From Chryseobacterium sp. CH25 (lineage in GTDB: Bacteria; Bacteroidota; Bacteroidia; Flavobacteriales; Weeksellaceae): a DNA stretch of 64,000 bases. Where the stretch lies: the NCBI RefSeq assembly GCF_004119455.1, contig NZ_NRQT01000001.1, positions 496,001 through 560,000 of the forward strand. Reading direction: 5' to 3'. The position numbers and the translations under genes were made by a program. The notes beneath the pieces were generated by a model. It searched no databases. It had not been told where the DNA came from and saw only the letters and a list, made by a program, of their open reading frames with translations. Within the stretch, counting starts at the first letter, position 1. Every line of letters begins with the position of its first letter. Positions 52,145 through 60,837 of this stretch are shown here, one piece after another.

Positions 52145-55100
52145 ATGAAAATTAAATTATATCTCATCCTGCTCTTTCTGATCAGCCAGAGTATTTTTGC
52201 TCAGAACAATTATTACTGGGTAGGTGGTGCTGGTAGCTGGAGTGATCTGAACCATTGGCGTATAGGTTCAGCATCAGGACAGACCGCTACTATTATTCCT
52301 TCCAGGTATGATAATGTTTATATTACCTCAGGAAGTGGTTTTCCTGCTACTGGAGGTACATTAACGATTCCTTCTTCAGCTACCTGTAAAGATTTCATTA
52401 TAGATGATTCATTTACCACCAAACTGAGTTTTCCATCAGCAAGTGTTTTTAATATCTATGGAAACCTGAAATGGAAATCTAATGCCACCGCTCTGTATAG
52501 TCTTACGGTGAATCTCTTTTCAGACAGCTCCAACCCGACCCCCAATCTGATTGACATTCCTGACAATATGATTGATCCATCCTATTTGAGTGGCAGTTAC
52601 CAATCTAATCTTAATCTTAATGGAAACGGAACCTTTAAGCTTGTTAAAAATTTTGCAAGCAATGGCTTTTTCAATGTCAATGTCAATGACAGTGCTTTTT
52701 TAGATACTGATTATAAAAACATCAATGCTATGGTATTCAGCCATAGTTCTACAGCAGCCTCAAATTTCAGATCTTCAACAGTGACTACCACGAGTACGAT
52801 GACCTTAAATTCAACTGCTAATCTTACTCAGGCTACTATTTCATTTCCTATTCTGACGATACAGACTAGTCAGACTATCAAAAAGATACTCCTGACTGCT
52901 TCAGGCTTTTCTCAAATAACAGGCGGAAATCTTCTTACAGTAGATGAGGTCACAGGAGTAGGTACTGCAGGAGGTAGTTTTACCGGAACTCAATTTAATA
53001 TTAACAAAATTAATTTATATGCCTGTGTCATTAATGCCAATTTATTTAAAGGCAATGATATGGTTTTGGGAGATGGAAGCGCAGACCTGGCCGGAACTCG
53101 ATTTGAAGTAAAGAATATGACCCTTGGGAAGGGAAATAATATATTGAGAGCCACACAATTTGATATTAATAATCTTATCCTGAATGGCGGACAGTATAAT
53201 TTTCGGCAGAATGTAACCAATGCCACTTTTCAGATTAATCAAACTCTTATCACCAATATTCCATGCAACGGAAGCATCCCAAAATTTGGGGCTGTAGAAC
53301 CTACTTTGCCTATAAACCTGATTCTTCCGGGTACTATCAATGGAAACGGAACAGCCTCTTTTAATGGTTATAATTTTGCTGCTGTAAAACTTACAGGAGG
53401 AGCCGCTGTAACCGCAGGTATAGATGGCGGAAATAATACAGGGAATATCACTTACCCGGGGATCGCTGCAAAAACCTATTATTGGATAGGTGGCGGAGGG
53501 AACTGGAATGATCCCACCCACTGGTCGTTCACATCTGGAGGACCTTCTGCCAACTGTACTCCTATTATGTATGATGATGTGATCTTTAATGAAAACTCAG
53601 GATTTACCTCAGGAAACAATACCATCAATAGTGGTGGAACAGTAGCTATGATAAGGAATATGACCTGGAGTAATGCTCCTGCCAACCCTGTTTTGAATAT
53701 TAACACAACTCTGTATGGTAACCTTTATCTTCAGAAAGATATGTCCCTTCCTGTATCAGTTAATTTTCTTAAATATAATGCAACAGATCCGGCAGCAAAC
53801 CGTTATATGAGTTTTGAAGGGCAGAAAGTTTATCAACTGACGATCTATGGGACTGATAATTTCTATCTCATGCCTTCTAATTCAGGAACTCCTTATGATG
53901 TAGAAGTGGGCGGTGTTTTCAATTTTGATAACAATGCTCTTACAAGTAATCTTTATGCAGATAACAGAAAAATAAAAGCTGGTGAATTCTGGCTGGGTGG
54001 GAACAGTGTTAGTATAGATAATGCCTTACTAAGTCAGGGTATCCTGAATATTTTAACCAAACAGACCATTACCGCGCCTAATACTTCTGTATACTTCCAA
54101 AACTACAATGGGCGATATTACAACTCAGGAAATACCAATCATTTTTTTGGTAAAACCTATAAAGAAGGAACCAGTATCGGAAGTATACAGTATCTGAATA
54201 CTGATACCTTTCAGGTAAACAGTGGTGATATCAGACTTTTTGGAATGAATAAGACAAAAAATGTAGCCATCAATGCAGCTTCCAATATTGCGTTTTTTGA
54301 TACTACGGCAAAATTGATGATAACTGACAGCTGGTTATTCAATCGTACAGACTGTGATCTTATTCTTAATTTAACAGGTCAGGGAGGGAATAATCTTATT
54401 CTTGGGAACAATATTAATGGTAATGGATTTGTGGAGCTGAACAGGATGAATATCTCAGGAATTAATGCTGGTTACGTTACTCCTGTTGCAGGTGCTAAAC
54501 CTATCAATGCCAGCAATTCTATTGATAATGGGAATAATTCCGGGATCAATTTCAAAGCCACCACTTCTAAAAACTTTTACTGGAAAGGCGGATACGGAAA
54601 CTGGAACGATCTCAGCCATTGGTCTCTGGATCCTTCAAGTACCAGAACAACAGCGAACTGCGGACTTCCGACCATCAATGACAATGTTTTCTTTGATCAG
54701 TACTCCGGTTTCTCTACTACTGGAATTACCTCCATACAGATGACCAATGATGTCTCAGTAAATGATATTACATTCAGTGGATTAACTCCCGGATCAAGAT
54801 CTTATTTTGCAGGAAATAACAATTACTACAAAATGAATGTTAACGGGAATATGGTACTGCATCCCGGATACTATGATGCCGGATACTTCAGTGGATTTAC
54901 GTTGGTCAACATTGGTAAGCCTGCAGGAACTTTAAAAAATGTAACCCCAAATGGTGCTGCAACTTCTTTAAATTTTTCAGGGGATGCCCAGTGGAAAATG
55001 AACAGAGGAACGTCACAGAATGACCTTAGCAGCAGCTCAAATATCACCCAAACTGATATTTCCGGTAACAGCCTGGATATAAGCGGTACTGTAATGAATA

Positions 55101-57787
55101 TCAACAGCCTTAACCTAAACGGTTCAAAACTGATAATGGATAATGCTGATCTTACAGTTAATAACGGCTTTGCAATCAATACCAAGCAACCTGTTGTAAA
55201 TACGGCTAACAGTGTGATCAAATTATTCAGATCTACCGGTGGTTCTGATTTTGACATTGCCTTCAGTAATCTAAATCATTATTTTGAAAAAATAGAATAC
55301 ACCAATACAACAACTAATACGGATTATATTATTTCTTTTAATTTTCCTGGTGGCGTCATCAATAATTTCATCATCCATTCAGCAATAGCCCCAAGAATTG
55401 ATAAAGTAAACCCTTCCATTATTCTTAAAACCCCTATGTCCGTCAATAATCTGACCATAGAAAAGAATAATAATGTTTCTTTAGAAGGTAACCTACAGGT
55501 TAACCAATCATTGAAGATCCTTGGAGACTGTTTAGACCGTATTACTTTAGCTTCATCTGGCTCGCCATTGAGAACTTTAATACTTCCTAATTACAGCGCT
55601 AATCCATCCAATTATGTATTGGATAAAGTGCAGATAAAATATATCTCTTCTTCCGGCGGACAAGCCTATACTGCTACATCAAGTACGGACCTTGGCGGAA
55701 ATAGTGGAATTAACTTCCTGGATGTTATTCCTTCCACTTCAAGAAATCTTTACTGGATCGGAGGACAGGGACAATGGAGAGATCCTCAGCATTGGTCATT
55801 AACTTCAGGTGGAACTCCTGTAGGAGCCTGTGATATTCCGACTGCCGTTGATAATGTTTTCTTTGATCAGAATTCAGGGTTTACACCTACTTTGAATAAA
55901 ATACAGATCAGGGGAAATTATCTTTCAAAAGCTAATAATATTACCTTCAATAATGCAACCAACCAGCCTGTTCTTGATTTCACTACAGATGGTGGAAATC
56001 CCTATTACCTAAGCGTTTATGGAAATCTTAATTTACAGAATGATGTAAAAATTATAGTTCCGATGTCTACTTTTGGCCTGACCCGAAATATCATTATGGC
56101 TCAAGGAACTGCCACTGGAAAAACAAGGTATATTGATACAAAAGGAGCCTACATTTACCTGAATGTAAATGCTCAGGATTATTTTGAACTGAAAAGCCCA
56201 TATCAGGGGGATATTAATTTCCTTAATGCAGCAGGGTTCAAAACCAACAACCATCCTATGACACTGGTTAATTTCAGCTGGAATCAATCTATTAATAACA
56301 ATCCGGTTGTAGATCTTGGACAGTCTGTTCTTACAGGGACAAGAACGAACAGTGCCGGTACTGCCAATTATTATATGGCATCTATTCCGTACTATAATTT
56401 TTACAGTCCTTATTTCTTTATCTCTACAGGTAATAATCCACTCACGTTAAATGCTGCTGATGCGAAAGCCGATATGGGATATTTTACAACCAATACTCCT
56501 ACAGCTTTCAATTTTGGGGACTTAACGGTTTGGAAGGATGGAATTGTAAATACCGGAACAAGAGTCTGGAATTTCAACAAAATGACTTTCCTTGGAAGCA
56601 CAACTGCCAATAGTGTAAGTACATTGAGTTCCTCAGGTAAGTACAAAACACTGTACTTTAATCCAGGGTCTTATCAGGTTGATAACCATCAAACTGTTAC
56701 TGAAAATCTTTTTATGACCGGAACTCCATGTAACAGAATTTCTGTATTAAGATCTACAGCAGGACAGAATACAATTAATCTCGATCCTACAGCAGCATAC
56801 ACCATGTTTTATGCTTCTATCAGAGATATGAATTTCTCCCGTGCTGTAAGTGCTTATGGAAACAGCCAGGATTTGGGAAATACAGCGAACCTTTCCATCA
56901 TTCCTACAGATGTTCAGGCTGCAGGATTTGGTGGAAACAAAGCCATTTGTGCTTCAGAATTCCCTAAAACCTATGATGCTTCTACCTTATTCGGTACAGA
57001 TCCTAATGCTGCTTATACGTGGACTAAGCTAAATTCTCCTAATTCAGGAGTAATAGGCACAGGACGTTTGGTAACGTTTACCCAACCTGGAAATTACAGA
57101 GTAAATGTAACTTACAGCCAGGATGGATGTAATATTACAGAAGACTTCACCATCTCTTCTATTGCTTTACCGGCAGACAATACTACACCTTCATCCATGA
57201 GTGCCTCAAAACAGGCTTCCGGAGATATACAGGTAAAGTTTAAAGGATCACTTGCTCAAACCTATATTTTCACTTATACGGTTAATAATGGTCCGGACCA
57301 GACCATTACGTCTGCACCGAACGGAGAGGCAGTTATCCTTCATTCTAAAGGCCAGGCAGGAACAGTGGTATATCGTCTTAAAAGCATCCGTTTTGCGACC
57401 GGAGAAGCTTGCCCTGTAGCGATCAACAATAAAGAAATTGTTGTAAACATCAATCCGGATTGTCCTACTCCGGGCGTGATGATGTTGATGGATAATATTC
57501 TCCGAGGCTGTACTTCCGATACGGGAGCAAGACGTCTCTCAGAATTAAACCCGGTAGCGGTATCCAATCCACCGGCAGATGCAGGAGTTACAAGGTTAGT
57601 TTCAGGAACAGGAATCGTTGTAAAAGAAGCGAATGAAGTATTTATGATCCGAAACAGTAATGCCTTACCGGAAACCCTTACTCTTCCAGCCAATAAAACT
57701 CATATTCAGGGAGCGATCATCTATCATAACGATCATTTCTATGAAGGGGTAGAAAACGGAAAATGGATCAGAGTGGATAATGATTAA
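52145..57787 (+). CDS. Giant exported repeat adhesin
   Basis: A 1,880-residue protein with a signal peptide (1-20, ending FAQ). Four copies of a Trp/Gly motif Y-Y-W-x-G-G-x-G-x-W-x-D-x-x-H-W (residues 23, 445, 811 and 1202) each open a unit of about 370-420 residues. Each unit ends in a C-x-P-x6-D-N/D-V-x-F-x5-SGF loop and Asn/Ser/Thr-rich parallel-beta-like sequence. The last 300 residues have Ig/PKD-like traits (YTWTKLNSPNSGVIGTG, PGNYRVNVTYSQDGCNITEDF) and a terminal module with Cys pairs. I see no T9SS C-terminal sorting signal. It probably forms an extended surface filament. It is transcribed behind the S74 protein and ends at a very strong terminator. Confidence 0.85.
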   Translation: MKIKLYLILLFLISQSIFAQNNYYWVGGAGSWSDLNHWRIGSASGQTATIIPSRYDNVYITSGSGFPATGGTLTIPSSATCKDFIIDDSFTTKLSFPSASVFNIYGNLKWKSNATALYSLTVNLFSDSSNPTPNLIDIPDNMIDPSYLSGSYQSNLNLNGNGTFKLVKNFASNGFFNVNVNDSAFLDTDYKNINAMVFSHSSTAASNFRSSTVTTTSTMTLNSTANLTQATISFPILTIQTSQTIKKILLTASGFSQITGGNLLTVDEVTGVGTAGGSFTGTQFNINKINLYACVINANLFKGNDMVLGDGSADLAGTRFEVKNMTLGKGNNILRATQFDINNLILNGGQYNFRQNVTNATFQINQTLITNIPCNGSIPKFGAVEPTLPINLILPGTINGNGTASFNGYNFAAVKLTGGAAVTAGIDGGNNTGNITYPGIAAKTYYWIGGGGNWNDPTHWSFTSGGPSANCTPIMYDDVIFNENSGFTSGNNTINSGGTVAMIRNMTWSNAPANPVLNINTTLYGNLYLQKDMSLPVSVNFLKYNATDPAANRYMSFEGQKVYQLTIYGTDNFYLMPSNSGTPYDVEVGGVFNFDNNALTSNLYADNRKIKAGEFWLGGNSVSIDNALLSQGILNILTKQTITAPNTSVYFQNYNGRYYNSGNTNHFFGKTYKEGTSIGSIQYLNTDTFQVNSGDIRLFGMNKTKNVAINAASNIAFFDTTAKLMITDSWLFNRTDCDLILNLTGQGGNNLILGNNINGNGFVELNRMNISGINAGYVTPVAGAKPINASNSIDNGNNSGINFKATTSKNFYWKGGYGNWNDLSHWSLDPSSTRTTANCGLPTINDNVFFDQYSGFSTTGITSIQMTNDVSVNDITFSGLTPGSRSYFAGNNNYYKMNVNGNMVLHPGYYDAGYFSGFTLVNIGKPAGTLKNVTPNGAATSLNFSGDAQWKMNRGTSQNDLSSSSNITQTDISGNSLDISGTVMNINSLNLNGSKLIMDNADLTVNNGFAINTKQPVVNTANSVIKLFRSTGGSDFDIAFSNLNHYFEKIEYTNTTTNTDYIISFNFPGGVINNFIIHSAIAPRIDKVNPSIILKTPMSVNNLTIEKNNNVSLEGNLQVNQSLKILGDCLDRITLASSGSPLRTLILPNYSANPSNYVLDKVQIKYISSSGGQAYTATSSTDLGGNSGINFLDVIPSTSRNLYWIGGQGQWRDPQHWSLTSGGTPVGACDIPTAVDNVFFDQNSGFTPTLNKIQIRGNYLSKANNITFNNATNQPVLDFTTDGGNPYYLSVYGNLNLQNDVKIIVPMSTFGLTRNIIMAQGTATGKTRYIDTKGAYIYLNVNAQDYFELKSPYQGDINFLNAAGFKTNNHPMTLVNFSWNQSINNNPVVDLGQSVLTGTRTNSAGTANYYMASIPYYNFYSPYFFISTGNNPLTLNAADAKADMGYFTTNTPTAFNFGDLTVWKDGIVNTGTRVWNFNKMTFLGSTTANSVSTLSSSGKYKTLYFNPGSYQVDNHQTVTENLFMTGTPCNRISVLRSTAGQNTINLDPTAAYTMFYASIRDMNFSRAVSAYGNSQDLGNTANLSIIPTDVQAAGFGGNKAICASEFPKTYDASTLFGTDPNAAYTWTKLNSPNSGVIGTGRLVTFTQPGNYRVNVTYSQDGCNITEDFTISSIALPADNTTPSSMSASKQASGDIQVKFKGSLAQTYIFTYTVNNGPDQTITSAPNGEAVILHSKGQAGTVVYRLKSIRFATGEACPVAINNKEIVVNINPDCPTPGVMMLMDNILRGCTSDTGARRLSELNPVAVSNPPADAGVTRLVSGTGIVVKEANEVFMIRNSNALPETLTLPANKTHIQGAIIYHNDHFYEGVENGKWIRVDND

Positions 57788-57828
57788 CCTTTATTAAAAA
57801 TTCATTCAAACCAACTAATAACCATGAG

Positions 57829-57860
57829 CCGCATTGAAATGATTTCAATGCGGTTTTTTT
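57829..57860 (+). terminator. Strong terminator of the adhesin gene
   Basis: CCGCATTGAAAT (57829-57840) and ATTTCAATGCGG (57842-57853) are fully complementary, followed by a run of seven T. The practical loop is a few bases of the stem top. Confidence 0.85.
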
Positions 57861-57872
57861 ATTGATTAGGTT

Positions 57873-58463
57873 TTAGCCCATCAAAAAATCTCTTATCATT
57901 TTTGAGCTCTCACCAGGAGCTCTCAGAATAACTATTTCTCCAGATTCGTCTGTTGTGATATGACCTTTAAAGGCATCAGGCATTCTTTCGTACTGCTCGT
58001 TTACCTGTGCTAACAGTTCTCTGAATGAAGGATAATTGTATTTTTCTACTAGAAAAGGAAGGGCATTTTTCCCTCTCAGCAATTCATATTCCTGATAATT
58101 ATAGGGAGTGGTTACTTCTCTTTTTGCCAGTGAAGTTTTCATTTTATCAACCAGTTTTCCGATCTCTTTTTCTTCTGCAAACTGGGCCCATCCACGCAAA
58201 GCATATACTTTCATGTCTAGATACCTTTCTTTTTTACAGGCCATTTCAAAGAATGAATGAAGTTCAGGATATTTGTGATCATACAGTAATTTCAGAATTT
58301 TATTCCGGTATGAAATCTCCTTGGTTGTTGTATAAATGCGGACCAGATGATTAGAGTTTTCAGCTGTAATATTCTTAGAATTAAGATCAAATAATGCTTT
58401 TTTATAATCAGGATGTCTTTCCTTCGCATTTTCATCTATCAAAATTTCCGGGAATGAGTTCAT
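57873..58463 (-). CDS. HEAT-like cytoplasmic protein of unknown function
   Basis: A 196-residue protein from the ATG at 58463 (MNSFPEILIDENAKE); the longer frame starts with a TTG. It is helical and basic, with a run like NKILKLLYDHKYPELHSFFEMACKKERYLDMKVYALRGWAQFAEEKEIGKLVDKMKTSL that fits two to three HEAT-like helix pairs (about 60-120). A short polar tail contains TTDESGEIVIL. It has no catalytic residues, signal peptide or membrane segment. It may be a scaffold or binding protein. It is convergent with the adhesin and its terminator. The function is unknown. Confidence 0.7.
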   Translation of the reverse strand: MNSFPEILIDENAKERHPDYKKALFDLNSKNITAENSNHLVRIYTTTKEISYRNKILKLLYDHKYPELHSFFEMACKKERYLDMKVYALRGWAQFAEEKEIGKLVDKMKTSLAKREVTTPYNYQEYELLRGKNALPFLVEKYNYPSFRELLAQVNEQYERMPDAFKGHITTDESGEIVILRAPGESSKMIRDFLMG

Positions 58464-58810
58464 ATTTGGATAATTATATCTATGCAAATTGGGAAAAATA
58501 ATTTACAATTCTGTATGGGAAGGATGATTTTAGGTTCTAGCTAAAGCCCTTCTTATTATTTTGCTCTCGCAGATTTTGCAGATTACGCGGATTTTTATTT
58601 ATAGAATAAGAAAGATCTTCGAATTTCAATAAGATAGGTTTTGGCTAAAGCCAATGGAATTTTTAATTTATTTGACCGGCCGGCCGGGCTAAAGCCCGCC
58701 CTATTGATATTGATATCCGAATGGATAATTAGATGATTGATAATAGTTGTTTAACTACAAAAACTTTAAACTTTAAACTTTTTACTTTTTACTTTTTACT
58801 TTTAATAATT
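58464..58810. repeat. Repeat-rich spacer: GCTAAAGCC hairpins and GCAGATT units
   Basis: GCTAAAGCC occurs at 58540-58548, in TTGGCTAAAGCCAA (58641-58654) and in GGGCTAAAGCCC (58686-58697); the latter two are perfect short hairpins. Three GCAGATT/GCGGATT units of nine bases lie at 58569-58595. CCGGCCGGCCGG (58675-58686) is a GC-rich block in AT-rich DNA. These are dispersed-type intergenic repeats. The heptamer array and the ECF41 promoter follow. Confidence 0.6.
58762..58803. repeat. Heptamer tandem array (six units)
   Basis: Six perfect seven-base units: AACTTTA, AACTTTA, AACTTTT, then TACTTTT three times. It ends 8 bases before the -35 element of the sigma-factor promoter, so its length could affect that promoter. 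A related degenerate array lies at 37081-37143. Confidence 0.75.
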
Positions 58811-58837
58811 CGTCACGTTTTCTTCACTAAGTTTGTC
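58811..58837 (+). promoter_or_regulatory. ECF41-type promoter of the sigma-factor gene
   Basis: CGTCACG (58811-58817), exactly 16 bases, then TGTC (58834-58837) match the known ECF41 promoter TGTCACA-N16-CGTC. The ATG lies at 58853, so the leader is very short. TAAGTTTG (58828-58835) also fits a housekeeping -7 box inside it. Confidence 0.75.
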
Positions 58838-58852
58838 TTAAAAAGAAATATC

Positions 58853-59686
58853 ATGCAGGAAAATTACAACAGGCTGCTTACCTATGCCTATAATATTACC
58901 GGTTCTTATGAAGATTCTCAGGATTTGGTACAGGATGTAATTGAAAAATATATTTCTTTAGATAAATCTGAGATCCGGAATGAGACCAATTTCCTGATCA
59001 AAAGCACCATTAATCATGCGATTAATTTTAAAAACAGACACAGCAAAAAAATGGTCTATGGGGAATGGCTTCCCGAACCTCTTTCTTTTGAAAATGCAGA
59101 AAACAAATTGATTAAGGAGCAAACAGCCCGTTATACCCTGCTTGTCCTTTTAGAAAAACTGAACGCCAGAGAGCGTGCGGTATACATTTTAAAGGAAGCC
59201 TTTGACTATTCCCATCAGGAGATAGCAGAAACCCTTGATATCTCAGTGGAAAATTCCCGAAAACTACTGAGCCGTGCAGGAAAACAATTACAGGATATAA
59301 AATACAGACCTGACAGCATAAATACTTCTGGTCACACTGATATTCTCCAGCAATATCAAATGGCTCTAAGCGAAGGAGACATTCCCAATATTGAAAAACT
59401 GCTTATTGATGAGATCAGACTGTCTGCAGATGGTGGAAAACGCGTTCGTGTCATCAAAGCGGTAGAAGTTGGAAAATCTGCTACAGCACAGCTTCTGGTC
59501 TATGTACAACAGCAGTTTTTGGGCAAAAAGCCTCATACTTTTCATATATTTAATCATCAGCCTGCCATCTGTTTCTGGCAGGACAACCGCATTTATAACT
59601 GTCACATCCTGGATATTGATGCTGAAGGCATGATTCGTGAAATTTATTCTATTGTAGACCCTGAAAAATTAAAAAGGCTGCAATAA
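58853..59686 (+). CDS. ECF41-type sigma factor with C-terminal SnoaL-like domain
   Basis: A 277-residue protein from the ATG at 58853; the longer frame only reads through the heptamer array. Sigma region 2 lies at about 1-65 (ITGSYEDSQDLVQDVIEKY). Region 4 lies at about 95-150 (LNARERAVYILKEAFDYSHQEIAETLDISVENSRKLLSRA). From about 160 a SnoaL-like domain contains ADGGKRV, the ECF41 DGGGK-type loop, and a DPEKL tail matching the group's NPDKL. In ECF41 proteins this extension controls sigma activity in place of an anti-sigma factor; none is encoded here. Both the gene and the following azoreductase carry an ECF41-type promoter, so the sigma factor probably regulates itself and the azoreductase unit. 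Confidence 0.88.
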   Translation: MQENYNRLLTYAYNITGSYEDSQDLVQDVIEKYISLDKSEIRNETNFLIKSTINHAINFKNRHSKKMVYGEWLPEPLSFENAENKLIKEQTARYTLLVLLEKLNARERAVYILKEAFDYSHQEIAETLDISVENSRKLLSRAGKQLQDIKYRPDSINTSGHTDILQQYQMALSEGDIPNIEKLLIDEIRLSADGGKRVRVIKAVEVGKSATAQLLVYVQQQFLGKKPHTFHIFNHQPAICFWQDNRIYNCHILDIDAEGMIREIYSIVDPEKLKRLQ

Positions 59687-59688
59687 TC

Positions 59689-59715
59689 TGTCACGTTTCA
59701 GAAGTGCAGTGTGTC
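59689..59715 (+). promoter_or_regulatory. ECF41-type promoter of the azoreductase operon
   Basis: TGTCACG (59689-59695), exactly 16 bases, then TGTC (59712-59715): the same elements and spacing as at 58811. It starts 3 bases after the sigma-factor stop and ends 16 bases before the azoreductase ATG. Confidence 0.8.
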
Positions 59716-59731
59716 TTTAAAGAAAAAAAGA

Positions 59732-60313
59732 ATGAACACACTTCTAAGAATCGACAGCAGCTTAAGAACAGAGCAATCCTATTCGCGAACATTAGGTAAT
59801 TATTTTATTCAACAATGGAAAACGAAGAATCCGAAGGGAATTATCATGGAAAGAGACGTTACCAAGCAACTTATTCCCCACATTACCCAACAGACCGTGA
59901 ATGCATTTTTCAGTGAAAATCCTGACACAGAAAGCATCCATTTATCTGATAGACTGATTGATGAGCTATACCAATCTGACGAAATTCTGATTACCTGTCC
60001 CATGTACAATTATGGAATTCCATCTTCATTAAAAGCTTATTTTGACAGCGTTATCAGAACCAAGAAAACATTTACAGGAAATACTTCTCTTAAAGGACTA
60101 CTTGAAAATAAAAAGGCTTATATCATTTCATCAATGGGTGGTATTACTCCCGGAACACAAAATCCGTTGGAAAATCACCTTACTCTGCTATTAAATCACA
60201 TAGGAATTACCGATATCAGTTACTTCCCATTGAATGGCACCGCGGTAGATGAGCTCAGCAATCCAGAGAAAATAGCTTTACAACAATCCGAAATTTTAAA
60301 ACAACTCAATTAA
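59732..60313 (+). CDS. azoR: FMN-dependent NADH-azoreductase
   Basis: A 193-residue flavodoxin-like FMN enzyme from the ATG at 59732; an earlier GTG lies inside the promoter. It reduces azo bonds and quinones with NADH. LLRIDSSLRTEQSYSRTLGNYF (about 3-24) is the FMN-binding N-terminus; MYNYGIPSSLKAYFDSVIRTKKTF (about 90-115) and ISSMGGITPG the flavin contacts; DISYFPLNGT the C-terminal strand. It is cytoplasmic. It lies directly behind an ECF41-type promoter and is followed after 2 bases by an NTF2-like gene, so it belongs to the sigma factor's regulon. Such oxidoreductases are typical ECF41 targets, consistent with detoxification of quinone-like compounds. Confidence 0.9.
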   Translation: MNTLLRIDSSLRTEQSYSRTLGNYFIQQWKTKNPKGIIMERDVTKQLIPHITQQTVNAFFSENPDTESIHLSDRLIDELYQSDEILITCPMYNYGIPSSLKAYFDSVIRTKKTFTGNTSLKGLLENKKAYIISSMGGITPGTQNPLENHLTLLLNHIGITDISYFPLNGTAVDELSNPEKIALQQSEILKQLN

Positions 60314-60315
60314 TT

Positions 60316-60672
60316 ATGGAACAGATTAAACAAGCCATTGAACAATTCATCAAAGGTGGCGACAATAGTGATACAGTTCTTTTAGAAGAAATACTTCACA
60401 AAGATTATCAGAATATTCAGGATGGATTTTTTGATAAACCGGGAATTTTCATCATCCCAAAACAGGAATATATCGGTTTAGTACGGGATAAAACATTTGG
60501 TGGAAAGCCCCGCCAGATCACCTATCATTCTGTAGAACAGAAAAATAATATCGCGTATGCCCAAGTTTCTCTTGAAAGCTCAGCGTTGCGGTTCTCTTCC
60601 CTTATCACCTGTGTTCACGAAAACGGCAAATGGCAAGTGATTACCAATATTCCTTCTATAGAAACCAAATAA
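60316..60672 (+). CDS. NTF2-like protein (putative lumazine-binding type)
   Basis: A 118-residue protein with a cone-fold pattern: helix 1 (EQIKQAIEQFIKGGDNSDTVLLEEILHKDYQNI), then strands with YAQVSLESSALRFSSLITCVHENGKWQVITNI. The last strand pair (FSSLITCVHENGKWQVI) is the classic end of the lumazine-binding-like/DUF4440 group. It starts 2 bases after the azoreductase stop and is translationally coupled to it. It may bind the azoreductase product or a flavin-like ligand. The sigma factor carries a related domain, which makes the local co-occurrence of three NTF2-like units notable. Confidence 0.82.
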   Translation: MEQIKQAIEQFIKGGDNSDTVLLEEILHKDYQNIQDGFFDKPGIFIIPKQEYIGLVRDKTFGGKPRQITYHSVEQKNNIAYAQVSLESSALRFSSLITCVHENGKWQVITNIPSIETK

Positions 60673-60680
60673 TTTTGATG

Positions 60681-60733
60681 CTACGAATGCACGAATAAAA
60701 TTACGTGGATAAAACTTATTCGTGAATTCGTGG
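60681..60733. repeat. Inverted repeat of the CACGAAT type
   Basis: CTACGAATGCACGAATAAA (60681-60699) and CTTATTCGTGAATTCGTGG (60715-60733) are inverted copies at about 16 of 19 positions. It is a dispersed-type intergenic hairpin between the azoreductase operon and the next gene. Confidence 0.65.
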
Positions 60734-60767
60734 TTAATTATAAGAATCTTTTATGATTATTTTTTCA

Positions 60768-60820
60768 GTAAACTGTTTACAAATGTTATCGTTTGTACAT
60801 CAATTTCAGTTATAATTTTG
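60768..60820 (+). promoter_or_regulatory. Consensus promoter with upstream palindrome
   Basis: TTG (60793-60795), exactly 17 bases, then TAATTTTG (60813-60820): a full Bacteroidota promoter 18 bases before the ATG at 60838. GTAAAC-T-GTTTAC (60768-60780) is a perfect 13-base palindrome just upstream of the -33 element, at a position for a regulator. Confidence 0.7.
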
Positions 60821-60837
60821 TGTCAAAACAAAACATT

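Noticed and set aside
58733..58852. N-terminal extension of the sigma factor by 40 codons
   Set aside because: It reads through the heptamer array and the ECF41 promoter. The ATG at 58853 gives a normal sigma region 2 start.
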